Positions 34,616 through 62,590 of a DNA stretch of 64,000 bases are shown here, piece after piece. Made by a program: the position numbers and the translations under genes. The stretch is from contig NC_091006.1 in the NCBI RefSeq assembly GCF_041146395.1, positions 5,276,001 to 5,340,000 on the forward strand, read 5' to 3'. This DNA is from Eulemur rufifrons. Lineage: Eukaryota; Chordata; Mammalia; Primates; Lemuridae. The notes below the pieces were generated by a model. That model saw nothing but the letters and a program-made list of their open reading frames with translations. It made no database searches and had not been told where the DNA came from. The stretch's first letter is position 1. Every line of letters begins with the position of its first letter.

Positions 34616-35539
34616 GACCAAAGACTCCCAGGAAAATAGGTTTACATCCTTAATGAAAATTTGAAGCCCAGTTGTACAAGTCTTTGTATAGATACAAGTC
34701 CCTCCTATAGCGCTTGTGTATCCCCAAAGACTAAAGGCCATTGTCTTAAGTAAGAGAGTACAGAGGATGATTTATTTAGAGGTGGTCCTCTTCCACCTCT
34801 AACATCAGAGGCATCAGTAACCGCATGGGACATGCCTTCTCATCTGCTGCAAGCTCAAAATAATAAAGATGGATACCTTCCACCTTCACTTCAATGAAAA
34901 TCAGGCTCAGATGCCTCATATTTCAGATAACACTTACGGCTTATTTTCTGCATTCAGTATTTATCTCTTTGAGGAATGCCCAGACACAGCAGAAATCAAG
35001 CTCGCACTCTGGACACAGGATATATTAGAAAGTTATTGTCTAACATGCAAGAAAAAATATTTCACAAAGGTTCTGAGGCTAATATAACAAATTTGTATGT
35101 GACTTTGACCTCTCTAATGTGTGAAAGGTTATCATCAATGATAAGAAACAACTCTGAAATAGGGGACCAGGCATAACACAGCCATCTGCCAAGCACATTT
35201 AACAGAAACTATATTGGGAGTATTTTGTAAAATGGCTGTTCATGCTGCTGTCAGTTGTTAAATTTAGTTAGAGGAGCAACAGCAGCTGGTTATATGGTAA
35301 CATTAAAATATCTTTAGGACACAGTCATTATGCTCCAGAAGCAGGCTGAGCCTTTGCGTTGGCTTTTGCACTGGCAGTATACCCAAATCCTAGTGCAGCT
35401 GACATTCATCTGTATTTGTACCTAAAGTTATCAGTCAAAACGACATGCCACTGTGGTTAGTATTTACATGGCTTAGCAAGCTAAGAAAAATGAAACTACT
35501 GAGACTGAACTGACAGCACTAAAAATTAAGAATTTCCAC

Positions 35540-36110
35540 AAATATATGCCTCCCACACTGCCCAGCCAATCTAATCCTAGGTATTTATCCAAGAGAAATG
35601 AAAACATATGTTTATACAAAAACTTGTACACTAATATTCATGGTAGCTTTATTTGTAATAGCCTCCAAATTGGAAACAACCCAACTATTCATCAACAGGT
35701 GATTGGATAAACAAATTGTGGTGCTGTTATTCAGCCACAAAAACAAACAGAGCTGGGACTGGCATGGGAAACATGGTGAGACCCTGTCTCAAAAAAAAAG
35801 GAAAAAAAAAAACCCCAAAAAGCAAAACACAACCCCCACTTCAAAAAAACTACCAAGACATACAAAAATATGGATGATTCTCACAATAGCTAAGCAAATG
35901 AAGCCAGATACTATATGATTCCATTTATATAAAGTTATAGAACAGGCAAAACTAATCTATGGAGAGGGAAATCAGAAGAGTAGTGACTTCACAATGGGAT
36001 GGTAGTTATTATCTATGAAGGAGCCAAGGGGACTTTCTGGGGGAATGGAAATATTCCATTTTTTGATCTGAGAGGTGGATACCCGAGTATATATATATGT
36101 AATATGTTTT
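35540..36110 (+). mobile_element. L1 3' fragment, sense, with small Alu-like insert
   Basis: L1 3' motifs (TGGAAACAACCCAACTATTC; CCAGATACTATATGATTCCA) flank an Alu-like piece at about 35751-35815 (GTGAGACCCTGTCTC, poly(A)). Confidence 0.65.
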
Positions 36111-36455
36111 ATTCTGTGTCTTCCAAGGTCACTCACAGGAATCCAATCTTAAGTTTGAAATCTAGAATGGAATCTCTCTCAGTTCATGTGTGTCCTAGTA
36201 AAGAGGAATTAACTTTGATTTGATTAATGATTTTGTCAGATGTTAACTCAGTCACTTATACCTACCTTATTATATCCACCCCTTAGAACATAGGGAAAAA
36301 AATGAATTTATAGAGACCAGATCATCTGCTTGCTGACACACAATCAGTAAAACACCCTTCTTAGACTTCAGATTCATGTTTACTCTCAGGCACTTTATCT
36401 CACCTGATAAGCTCAGCCAGTCTTGATTGGGAGAGAGAGAGGCCAAAAACAAAAT

Positions 36456-36500
36456 GAAACAAACAAACAAACAAACAAAAAACACAAAACAAAAAGACCT
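36456..36500. repeat. (AAAC)n microsatellite
   Basis: Imperfect run of AAAC units in an intergenic region. Confidence 0.85.
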
Positions 36501-38404
36501 AAGGTCCTTATGAACCTTACACAAAATTTTAAATTTCTCTGTTGATTCCAAAGGTACATACAGAAAGGGGCAGAAAATTTAAAGAATGAAGTATGGGCCA
36601 AATACAGAAACATGGAGAAGAAAATCACAAAGAAAAACAATAGTTTAGGCAAAAAATAATGTCTTACAAATATTTACATAGGGTTTCTCATGTAGATAAC
36701 ATATGAAATTTGAAAACTATTTTTTTTAAGAAAGGTCAACAAATATTAGGTATGCTGGCAAAACTGGATTTAGCACAAAACCTATTTAAGAACAGACTAT
36801 GAAATGACAATATTCATTTAGAAATTTAAGTTTTGGTAAATTTTAAGTTTTGTTTTCATTAAAATCAGCCCCTATTTATTACAAGTCACTGTCAATCTTC
36901 AAAGATACCTAATAACAGTCAAAATTGATAGTCATGGTTGTACTTTTTAACTTTAGTTTCAGAAAAATTTACTTTTGTGAAATCAACTTTAAACAAATGC
37001 AGTTAATGTTCAAACATAAAAACTAAAGATCTTTTTTGACTAACGCTCAATTCTTATCTTCTTTTTAAAAAAAGGCTACTGGTTTTTTCTGTTTATCAAA
37101 TATTGTAGAGATAATAAAAAATTACCCGAGTCAGGGCTGATTCTTGTATTGTTACAGAGAATGAGACTCATTTAGAGGAATTCTATTATTACTGCTCAGG
37201 GTGCACCATTACTTCCAACCAAAACTAGATACATTGTATAAGTCAAGGGTTGTGAAAAGAATAAAATGGTCTGTAGGTTAAGACTGAAACAACTTTATAC
37301 AATTGCTTGTGGCCATCTCAGGAAATAAAATTTCTCATTTCAAAATATCATAATGACAATAATATTAATGCCTATGCTGGTTATATGGAAAATCACAGGG
37401 CAAGAAAACTAATATTTCAAAGTCAATTTCTCAAGTAAATTTTATTCTCTCCCTAAAGATTCTAAACACATTGCTAATTAGTTACCTATAAACCTAAAAA
37501 AATTGTTGCCAAATAATGCTAGACACACAAAGAGGTAGGGGACCATGATTAGACCATCATGCCCTGAACTAGTAAATAAAAATATATTTCATTTGGTACA
37601 CTGGCATCTGATTCTTAAATGTTTAATAATTAAATATTTACTTGAATCTAATACATCAGTTGAAAGATGAGTCCAATTTTAGAAATGTTAAAATGTAACA
37701 AAAGCACCACAGAATTGACAAAACATGCTAATTTCATGTTATATAGTAAACAGGATTATTCTAATTACTAATTTTCCAGAAATTTTTTGATGAAATAGTT
37801 TAGCAACTGATAGGAGATATGAATCAATTATAACATTTCTTTTTATGGGCACAAACTTCCCCAGGCCCACTACATCTGAGAAATAACTAGAAAAACACTA
37901 TTACAACAAGACATTCATATTATCATTGCATATCATTACCTTTTATGATTTATTTTATATGCTACCAGTCTTTTTTAAGGCATAAAAATTACAAATTAAA
38001 GCTAAAGGTCCCCTTTAACCAATACCCCCAAACACAATCTCCTGCCAGAAACAACACTATCAATAATTTGGTATGTATCCTTCTAGTCCATTTAAATAGT
38101 TTTACAGACATATCTCAGTAATAAAAACAGTTCTGTTCTTCATAAATGATTTCATTCCAAGTTACAAGAATATCATTATACAATATTTTATTTGTATCTT
38201 GATTTTTTCCACTCAACATTGTTTTAGATAACTATCCATGTTATACAATATGGATCTAGTTCATTGCTTTTAACTGCTGTATACTATTCTATCATTTGAA
38301 TATATCACATTTTATTCATCCATTACCCTACTGATGAATATTTAGGTTGTTTTCAATTCATATATATATATGTGTGTGTGTATTATATATATAATTTTTT
38401 CTTT

Positions 38405-38537
38405 TCCTTTTTTTAGAGACAGGATCTCACTATGTTGTCCAGGCTGGTTTCAGACTCCTGAGCTCAAGTGAGGCTCCTCTCTCAGCCCCAATTAGCTGGG
38501 ACTACAGCTACAGGCATGTACCACTGCATCCAGCTAG
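38405..38537 (-). mobile_element. Alu-related monomer, antisense
   Basis: TTTAGAGACAGGATCTCACT ... TTAGCTGGGACTACAG; one arm, inserted in L1-like sequence. Confidence 0.7.
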
Positions 38538-38733
38538 ATATATATTTTTGAGTTTCTATAGGATATATATTCAGAAGTGGAATTGTAAGGTCTTTTTGTC
38601 TTTTAAAAAAAAATGCTTCCTTGCCTCAAGGTCACAAACAATACCCTCTATTTTCAGAGTTTGGCTTTCCACATTGTGGTATTCAACTGCATTCGAATAC
38701 TATTTCTTTACATGTTGTAAGGTTGTATGTAAT

Positions 38734-38739
38734 TTTATT
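38734..38739 (-). terminator. Possible poly(A) signal of ZNF568
   Basis: AATAAA on the - strand about 550 bases past the stop, inside repeat-derived 3' sequence. No nearer canonical hexamer was noticed; use is unproven. Confidence 0.2.
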
Positions 38740-39292
38740 TTATTTTTCTCAGTATGGAGAGTCAAATACACCAATAATTTTTACTGACTAGGTCATGCCA
38801 TCATTTCCCTACTAACTCATGATGTCAGGTCTAATATACACCAAGTTGACGGGTCTGTTTCTAGGCACTGTATTCTTTAAAATCTGCTTATGTAGCTACT
38901 GATACACGTATACCATCCACATTTTAATGACTATAACTTTATATGTGTAGTATATGGTGAAGGTCTCTCCTCTGCCCTTTCTCAAAATTGTCTCAGCAAT
39001 CCATAGACTTCTATTTCACATAAATTTTAGAATCATTTTGTAAAGATCCTAGAAAATTATTATTAGATTTTGTTTTGAACTTCATTCACTCTATAGATTT
39101 TTAGAATGGAGATTTTTATGATTCTGAGCTTCTTTAACTATTTATATGGTATTTTTTTCCACTAACTGAAGTCTTACAACCTTCAACAAAGTATTATAAT
39201 TTTTCCGTAAAGATCTTGTTCATTTTTTTGAGCTTACACCAAGATATTTTAAGTAAAACATATGTTGAATTTAAGAGAAGGCCTTCTTTCAC

Positions 39293-55310
<16,018 letters not shown>

Positions 55311-55594
55311 TCACACCTTTCCCGCTCTGGATAGAAGCGTCAAGATAAACTGCAGGTGTAGCAACTCCAGGGATCCACTCTTTCCCAGGACTCTCCAGCC
55401 TCGGAGGCAGGTCTCAGGTCAGAAGGTCTCCTTCCATGATAGATTCTGTTCCTCAGGCTTCTTTCTACACAAACCATAGATCTGTTTTATCCTTGTGGAG
55501 CCAGGACCTGTAGGTTAGGACATAAATTCAACTTACCTGATGCCTTATTCACTCACTGGCTCCCTGTGGTAATCCCCCAATGATCATGGGCTTC

Positions 55595-56025
55595 TGATAT
55601 TCATGCCTGTTGTAGACCGCACACTGAATAGATTTGACCTATATAACCAATAGAATATTGCAGAAATGATGGTGTGTGACTTCCAAGGTTAAGTCATAGA
55701 AGACATTGAGGCTTCTGTCTTTAATATTTTTGGATCATGTACTTTGAGAGAAGTCAGCTGCCATACCATGAAGACATTCAATCAGCCCTAGGGAGGGGCC
55801 TCCTATCGACTAACTTGCCAGCCATCCTTGGAAACAAATCCTCCAGCCCCAGTCCAGCCTTCTGATGATTGCAGCCTTAACGACATCTTGACTGCAACTT
55901 CATGAGATACCCAAGCCAAAATAGCCAGTTAAGTCACTCCCCACAGAAACCTTAAAATAATGTTTACTGTTGTTTAAGCCACTAAGTTTGGAGGTAATTT
56001 ATTACACAATAATAGATAACTAAAA
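55595..56025 (+). mobile_element. MLT1 (MaLR) LTR
   Basis: AAGTCAGCTGCCATACCATG, ACATCTTGACTGCAACTTCA, TTAAGCCACTAAGTTTGGAG and the AATAGATAACTAAAAC end are MLT1 hallmarks. Confidence 0.8.
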
Positions 56026-56721
56026 CATCCCCAAACACTAATTTTCCTTGCTTGTAACTCATATTCTCTGAAGTCACTGACCAGAGATGCTGAATGCAAA
56101 GACTAGCAGGATTCTGGAGGAAAACTCAAAGAGTAGGCAATCCAACCCAAGCTGAAGCAAGTATTCAACAGAAACACCAAGATTCTAGAAACAAGTGATG
56201 TTCACCTATCTGCTCTTAAAATATCCTCTATGAGTAAAAAGGTGTAGGCTCAATGCAGTGAAAGATACAAAGTTAAGTCAAAAAACACTAAGATTTGCAG
56301 CAACTCCAGATGTGGAGCAAAAGAGAGCTTCACTAAAAGTCCAGCTATTCCATTTCCTATCTAAGGTACCTTGGTCACTGAAGTACAGAGAGCTGCAATT
56401 TAGAATTCCAAGACCTTTCATTTGAAGTAAGAATTATATCCATGTCATAATTATATTGGATGAGTAAAAGAAATGGCTACTAAGTAAGCTAAGACATATT
56501 AAATTACCAACTGCTATGAGTCTTTACTGAGCAAAGTGTAAAAAAAGATTCATAAGAAAGTAAATCTTTGCCCTACATGATAGAACAGAAATAATAAAAT
56601 AGAAAACATTAAATTATAATAAATTTTAAGAAATGCTATGCTTGGGATATACTCCTAATACCCCTCATATGGTTATCATTTTTTTCATGACGATTACCAC
56701 CTTCTAACAAACTATGTTGTA

Positions 56722-57525
56722 CAGTCATGCGTCACTTAATGATGGCAATATGTTCTAAGAAATGTGTCATTAAACAATTTTGTTGTTGTACAAACATGAT
56801 AGAGTGTACTTACACAAACCTAGATGGTATAGACTACTATACATCTAAGCTATATGGTATAGCCTATTGCTCCTAGGCTACAAAACTGTACAGCATGTTA
56901 CTTTACTGCATACTGTAGGCAACTGTAACACCACTGTTAAGTATTTGTATATCTAAATATATCTAAACATGGAAAAGGTACAGTAAAAATACACAATAAA
57001 AGATAAAAAGTGGTATACCTGTCACTTACTAAATGGTGCCCGCGAGACTGAAAATAGCACTGGGTGAGTGAGTGAGTAGTGAGTGAATGTAAAGCCTAGG
57101 ACACGATGATACACTACTGTAGACTTTATAAGCACTATACACACTTAAGTTATGCTAAATTTATAAAAATATATTTTCCATTCTTCAATAATAAATTAGC
57201 CTTAGCTTACTGTAACTTTTATACTTTACAAATTTTTAAATTTTTAAAAATTTTTTGACTATTTTGTAATAACATAGCTAAAACACACACTGTAAAGCTG
57301 TACAAAAATATTTTCTTTGTTACCTCCTTATTGTATAAGCTTTCTTCTATTTAAATTTTTTTTTATTTTTAAACTTTTTTGTTAAAAACTAAGACATAAA
57401 CGCACACATTAGTCTAGGTCCATACAGTGTTAGGATCACCAATATCACTGTCTTTCACCTCCATATCTTGTCCCCGTTGTAACATCTCTTACTGCAGTGC
57501 ATTACTCACATATATGTAGCGATGC
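56722..57525 (+). mobile_element. Tigger3-like DNA transposon
   Basis: Starts CAGTCATGCGTCACTTAATG; TAGCCTATTGCTCCTAGGCT and TAGGCAACTGTAAC follow. The right end is uncertain. Upstream of the ZNF568 start exon, in its 5' intron. Confidence 0.7.
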
Positions 57526-57613
57526 CGGTGTAAACAAACCTACTTTGTTGCCAGTCATATAAAAGTGTAGCATATAAAATTATGTACAGTTTATAATACT
57601 TAAAATGATAATA

Positions 57614-57715
57614 CAGCCTGGTGTGGTGGCTCATTCCTGTAATCCTAGCACTCTGGGAGGCCAAGGCAGGAGAATCACTTGAGTTCAGGAGTTTGAGACC
57701 AGTCTGCCCAAGAGC
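57614..57715 (+). mobile_element. 5' Alu fragment
   Basis: CCTGGTGTGGTGGCTCATTC to GAGACCAGTCTGCCCAAGAG, then no Alu. Truncated or deleted. Confidence 0.75.
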
Positions 57716-57847
57716 AACGTTAACTATAAAACATTCTCAGGCAGGTCTTTCAGGAGGTATTCCAGAAGGCAGTGTTATTGTCATAGACTATGACAGTTCT
57801 GTGCAGTTTATTATCCCTGAAAACTTTCCTGTGGGACAAGATATGGT

Positions 57848-57953
57848 ATGTGTAGGTTATGTGCAAATACTACTGTACCATTTTATATAAGGGACTTGAG
57901 CATCTGTGGATTTTAGTATCTGTGGAGGGTCCTTGGAAGCAAGGGACAACTGT
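57848..57953 (-). mobile_element. MER2 end fragment
   Basis: GTTATGTGCAAATACTACTG to AGGGACAACTGTA, antisense MER2 terminal part. Confidence 0.75.
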
Positions 57954-58534
57954 ATATAGAACAAATGAGCTACTACTGCTAATTTGGGGATTTAAAACTA
58001 GAAGAAAGTAATACATCAGACAACAATAACATAGAAATTAGTGTGTAGTTTGGAGTTCAAGTGTTTTAAAGTCTCACTCATGTCTGGATTTTGTTAAATA
58101 TGCATGTTAAAAATTCAAGAATAAAAGCAGAAACCAAACTAGCAGAGAAAGAAAAAGGGATAAAGTGAACCTGCACAAAGCTATAATATATATTAAAAAC
58201 GTATAATATATACAACTACTATATATCAATAAAAATTTCCTTTAAAAGGTATAAAAATACAAAGTAATAGAAAATAAAACATTTTATCAACAATCATGAT
58301 AAATGCAACTGAAGTAAACCCACCTATTAAAATAAGTCAAGCAGGATAAAAGGGTAAAAAGCCCAGGAATATGCTCTTTTATAAGAAACAGATCTGAAAC
58401 ATAAAGACATAGGAAAGTGGCTAGAAAATTAAATTATTGACAAATACAGTAACAAAACCTGAAAAGCAATATTATCAGACAAAAGAGAACTTGGACTAAA
58501 AGGCACTCACCAGGATAAAGAGGTATGTTTCTTA

Positions 58535-59000
58535 GTGTGGCAGATTGGAATTTTGGTCCGAATTCCTCACCCCACTCTAATAGAATTATACTAATACATT
58601 AACACTCATTGCCAGGTAACTTTGCCCTGCCCTCCACCTGTGGGTATAATTGATATTAACTTAGCCATGCGACTTGTTTTGGTTAATGTAATATTAGTCC
58701 ATTTGGAAGCAGAGGTTTTAAGGATGTTTGCATGATCTGTCCTGTGTTCTGTTGACCCATTATAAGAACATGCCCTGGTAATTACTGTCGTTTTGGCCTG
58801 AGCCCCAGAAAGAACACATGCCAAGCAGATCTGAACTCATCCTGCAGCCCAACCACTCAGCCAAGCCCAGCCTAGAACAGTTGAACACAGGGAACCTGCA
58901 AACCTATGAACATAATAAATACTTGCCCTTGTATGTCACTAAGTTTAGGAGTGATTTGTTAAACATCATTATTATCATGGCAATAGCTAACTAATACACA
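58535..59000 (+). mobile_element. MLT1-like LTR
   Basis: TGTGGCAGATTGGAATTTTG at the left and GTCACTAAGTTTAGGAGTG, GCTAACTAATACAC at the right. Confidence 0.65.
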
Positions 59001-59224
59001 AAATAAAGGAAGCAAGCCATAAAATAATAATGGACCTGAAGAAGATCACCAAGGAAAACTGGAAAGCTACAGAACAGGGCCAAAGACTGTTGGGGGGGCG
59101 GGGGAAGCAGCAAAGGAGACTAAGGAGGGGTAGGCAAAAGAGAAGAATCACTAAAAAATAGAATTTTTTTAAAGCGGTTACCTCCTATACCAAATGCTAC
59201 AGAGAAGTCAATTCAAGTAAGAAA

Positions 59225-59425
59225 AGAACTATTATATTTATCACAAACACGCACACTTCACCACGCCCACACTCACTACACAACACCCTTAATCACAATG
59301 ACATACGTATCACACACTTCATCTCAGTCACAACCAAAAACATCACCGTTACACAAACATCCACATCATAATCTCTCCCTCACAATTACTCATGGCATCA
59401 CAATCACACACCCACACTAACTCCC
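59225..59425. repeat. CA-rich, G-poor tract left of the bidirectional promoter
   Basis: About 200 bases almost without G, full of CACA, ATCACA and CACAC words; GT-rich on the strand transcribed for ZNF568. Mirrors the GT-rich tract right of the promoter. Confidence 0.8.
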
Positions 59426-59429
59426 ACCA

Positions 59430-60130
59430 CAGTTTTTGCTCCAACAGCTCACCAGTAGCGTACTCGCACCCCGAGCCCTCCCCCTTGCTGCTACTCCGGG
59501 CACTCCGGGCCTAAGAGGCTCCGTCCCGTCAGCCGCCTGCGGCCGGTATGGTCCAGAGTCCAGACTGTACGAGTCCCTCCCTCACCCCTCGCTACGGGGA
59601 CTCGGCAGCGTCACCTGCTGGAAACGCCAGAATGTGCATCCAGCTCGCAGTTTCTGAGAGGCTGGGAGAAGCTGACCGGGAGATAAGACCTGGACAGACG
59701 CCGGTAACACCAAACCATCCCTCAGATCCCACGACGTTCCAGAGCACAACACCTCCCAGAAGGCCTCGCGGCCCGACTCGACTTCCGACCGGAAGCAGTC
59801 AGTGTTTCCTATGTGAGGGAGCTGGGGTGCGCCGGGTCCGCGGCGCTACGGCGACGCGCAACTCTGAACCTCAGCTGGCCGTTGAGAGTTGCCGGAGCAG
59901 TTGTTTCGGGTGGACACAGTGGGGCGCTGACGAAATCGGCTTGGGTTTTTCTGTGGACCACATTTCCCAGAGGGCCTGGTGTCCTCTTTTCTCACAGGAA
60001 CCTGAATGTTTCGTCACGCCTGGCGGGACTGTTCGATCAGAGAGGTGGGAGATTCTGGTTCCCCGGGTAACCGGCTCAGTCTGTAGGTTCCGATCCTGAA
60101 AGACCGGAAAGCCCCTAGGTGAGAATACCC
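59430..60130. promoter_or_regulatory. Bidirectional CpG-island promoter (ZNF568 leftward, ZNF829 rightward)
   Basis: CpG-rich block between the 5' ends of two divergent KZNF genes. It carries a ZNF143/THAP11-like element (ACCACATTTCCCAGAGGGCC, about 59957-59977) and a second partial one (CTCCCAGAAGGC, about 59753). Rightward exon 1 ends at a donor at 60118. Leftward, a CAG|GTGACG donor-like site at 59615 could end ZNF568 exon 1. Start sites themselves are not visible. Confidence 0.8.
60020..60118 (+). other. ZNF829: Probable non-coding exon 1 of ZNF829 (5' edge approximate)
   Basis: The sequence ends GCCCCTAG|GTGAGA (GT at 60119-60120), a good donor at the edge of the CpG island. The 5' edge is a guess. 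Assignment follows from the next exon and the head-to-head arrangement. Confidence 0.5.
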
Positions 60131-60229
60131 AAGGCCAGTGGGGAGCTGGGGCCTGGGGCCTGAGCGGGTGGAGGGGCCTGAAGAGGGGAGGTTGTGGAAT
60201 TGTCTGTGAAAAAGAGGTGACACCACGGT

Positions 60230-60445
60230 TTTATGTGCGGATATGGGATGCCTGTCATGGTGGGGTTGTGACCGTGTGTGTCTGTCTTTTGACTGTGCGC
60301 GACGCTGTAGGGTGCCAGCGACTCTAATTGTGTGTCCCGTGATGGATGTGTGATTGTAACTGTATTACCGTGTGTGTCCCCATGGTTTAAGTACGAATGA
60401 CTGTGCCTAACTGTACGTAGCACTGTGTGTAGGGGTGTGGGGCTC
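60230..60445. repeat. GT-rich tract right of the bidirectional promoter
   Basis: Dense GTGTGT, TGTGAC and TGACTGTG words on the + strand, the strand transcribed for ZNF829. Confidence 0.8.
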
Positions 60446-60726
60446 CTGTCAGCTGTGACATTTGTGACTCCAGAACTCTGTCCCTAGGAAACCTTTTTGA
60501 GGTCCGATCAGATTCTAGCCCTAGACGACAGTGAACTCAGCCTATCCCTGATTTCCATGAATTGGACAGGATGCCTCCCTCATTCTCCTCTGATCTCCAT
60601 TCCTTGTGTGTGGTGGGTAATGGGGATGGGGTTGGGGATGACCTCCGACCTGACCCGTTTGGGTACTAAGAAAAGCCTGCTATCTCGCAATTACTTTTTT
60701 CCTCTTCCACTTCCATGGTTCTCCAG

Positions 60727-60781
60727 TTGAATAACTCAGAAGAGAAGAATGCATGATGAACTTCTACAAGCAATATCGAAG
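60727..60781 (+). CDS. ZNF829: ZNF829 start-codon exon (rest of gene beyond window)
   Basis: Acceptor TTCTCCAG before 60727 and donor GTGTGT after 60781. ATG at 60749-60751 gives MHDELLQAISK, ending in phase 0, as expected before a KRAB-A exon. I recall human ZNF829 beginning almost the same way, and ZNF829 is the known divergent neighbour of ZNF568. No KRAB exon is seen up to 64000, so it lies further right. Confidence 0.65.
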
Positions 60782-61310
60782 GTGTGTTGGAGTTTCTTCT
60801 TTTTTATCTGAAAATTCTTGCTTAATAAAGATATGTCATTAGATTATAGGTCCCTATAATTTCCCCATTGCAGAAAAGGATTGTTGAGCTTGGTATTAAA
60901 GCCCAATACCCTCCATATACCTAATGTTCAATTATTTGAAAAATGGTTTCACTTCTGCTTGCTAAATTTTTTTCTTTTTAAATATAATATGATTTTAAAA
61001 TAAAAGCATGATTATTTTAGAGATTTCAAAAACATGGAATTACCAAGAAAAAATAAAATTTGACCATTCAAATAACTAATATTAATGTATTTTCATTATT
61101 TTTCCAAAATCAAATTTTACTTCATTTACCATTTTATATCCTACATTTTCACTAAACAGTATCATAAATATTCTCCTGTGTCATCAGATGGTCTTGGTAA
61201 ATACCATTTTTCAAAGATACATATTTCTTTGTATGAGAGAGCTATGGTTTATACTTTTCTTCAGAGCATATGTGTCAGACTTTAAAATCCTTATTTAAAT
61301 ATATATTTAT

Positions 61311-61618
61311 GGTCAGGCCTGGTGGCTCACACCTGTAATCCTAGCATTCTGTGAGGCCAAGGCAGGAGGATGGCTTGAGCTGAGGAGTTCAAGACCAGCC
61401 TGAGAAAAAGAAAGATCCTGTCTCTAGTAAAAATAGAAAAACTTATCTGGGCACGGTGGTGTGCACCTGTAGTCCCAGCTACTCAGGAGGCTGAGGCAGG
61501 AAGATTGGTTGAGCTGAAGAGTTTGAGGTTGCTATGCACTAGGCTGATGCCACAGCACTCTAGCCTGGGCAACAGAATGAGACTCTGTCTCAAAAAAAAA
61601 AAGAAAGAAAGAAAGAAA
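61311..61618 (+). mobile_element. Alu, diverged
   Basis: Dimeric element with lemur-like right arm (TAGGCTGATGCCACAGCACT) and a (GAAA)n tail. Confidence 0.85.
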
Positions 61619-61639
61619 ATATATATATATATTTTGATA

Positions 61640-62590
61640 CATACACCGCACCCCCACAGGTTTGAATTTGGATTTCCATGGTTAATAATGAGATCAAACA
61701 CCATTCCATATGTTTGTTGGTTATTAGGGTGTCTTTTTTGACATGTCTATTCAAATCCTTACCTGTTTTTCTCTTGGAATAGCTCTTATTGATTCATAGG
61801 AGTTATTTATATAATATAGATATGGGGCCTTTATTGATTATATTTTCCTAGTATCTAGATTGTTTTGTCACTTCCTTTAAGATGACTTTATGAACAGAAG
61901 TTCTAATTTTAACAAAGTTGAGTTTATCAATTTTTTTCCTTTCTGGTTAGTGCTTTGTTGTATCTTATTTAAGAAACCCTTACCTGTCCCAAGGTCATGT
62001 AAATATTCCTCTGTACTTATGGTGAAAGCTGTAAGTTTTGCTTTCCTGTTTAGATAATCCACTTGTAACTGGCCTTTGTATAAGCTGTGAGGTAGGAGTC
62101 AGATTTTTCCCGACTTATTAATACCCAATTTTCTCAGTACCATATGTTGGTACTGGTCTTCACATATATCCAATGTCTCTATGTGCAGGGATATATTTAT
62201 GAGCTCTTTCTTCTGTTGCATTGATCTATTTATATATTCCTGTGCCAGTATCACAAAGTCTTGATTAATTTAGCTCTTCTTTGAAGGTAATCTATCTTTT
62301 CTTTCTCTGGCTGTTTTAAAGACTTTCTGTCTGTTTTTGGTTCTCTGTGATTTTAGTGTAAGATATATAAGTATGCTTCTCTTTTTGTTTATCTGCTTGG
62401 GGTTTGTAGGAGTCTTTTAATTTGTGTATAGGGGTCTACTGTTAGTTCAGGAAAATCCTTAGTTATTATCCCTTCAAGGAGCCCATGTCTCATTCTTTCT
62501 CTTTCTTCTCCTTCTCAGATTCTAACTAAACATAGGTTAAAATTTCTTGTTCTTTTTTTTTTCCCCTCTTAGTCTCTTTTTGGTTTTTAC
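61640..62590 (-). mobile_element. L1 fragment, antisense
   Basis: TTGAGTTTATCAATTTTTTTCC and GCATTGATCTATTTATATAT are antisense L1 ORF2/3' motifs; 62300-62560 resembles another L1 part. Confidence 0.65.

Larger units (their letters stand above)
32451..38100. other. Intergenic between the unnamed KZNF promoter and ZNF568
   Basis: Contains the two MaLR fragments, one L1 fragment and an (AAAC)n. The remainder (32450-33160, 36110-38100) is AT-rich with no recognised feature. Confidence 0.45.
38100..39265 (-). mobile_element. L1-derived sequence, antisense, forming the ZNF568 3' flank
   Basis: Antisense L1 3' motifs at 38160-38370 and ORF2-like antisense sequence at 38850-39265 (CTATTTATATGGTATTTTTT and similar). 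It begins about 30 bases after the ZNF568 stop, so it lies in sense orientation within the ZNF568 transcript. Confidence 0.6.

Noticed and set aside
59548..60099. 183-codon frame in the bidirectional promoter
   Set aside because: Lies across exon 1 and promoter motifs, no recognisable protein features, and the supported start codon is at 60749.
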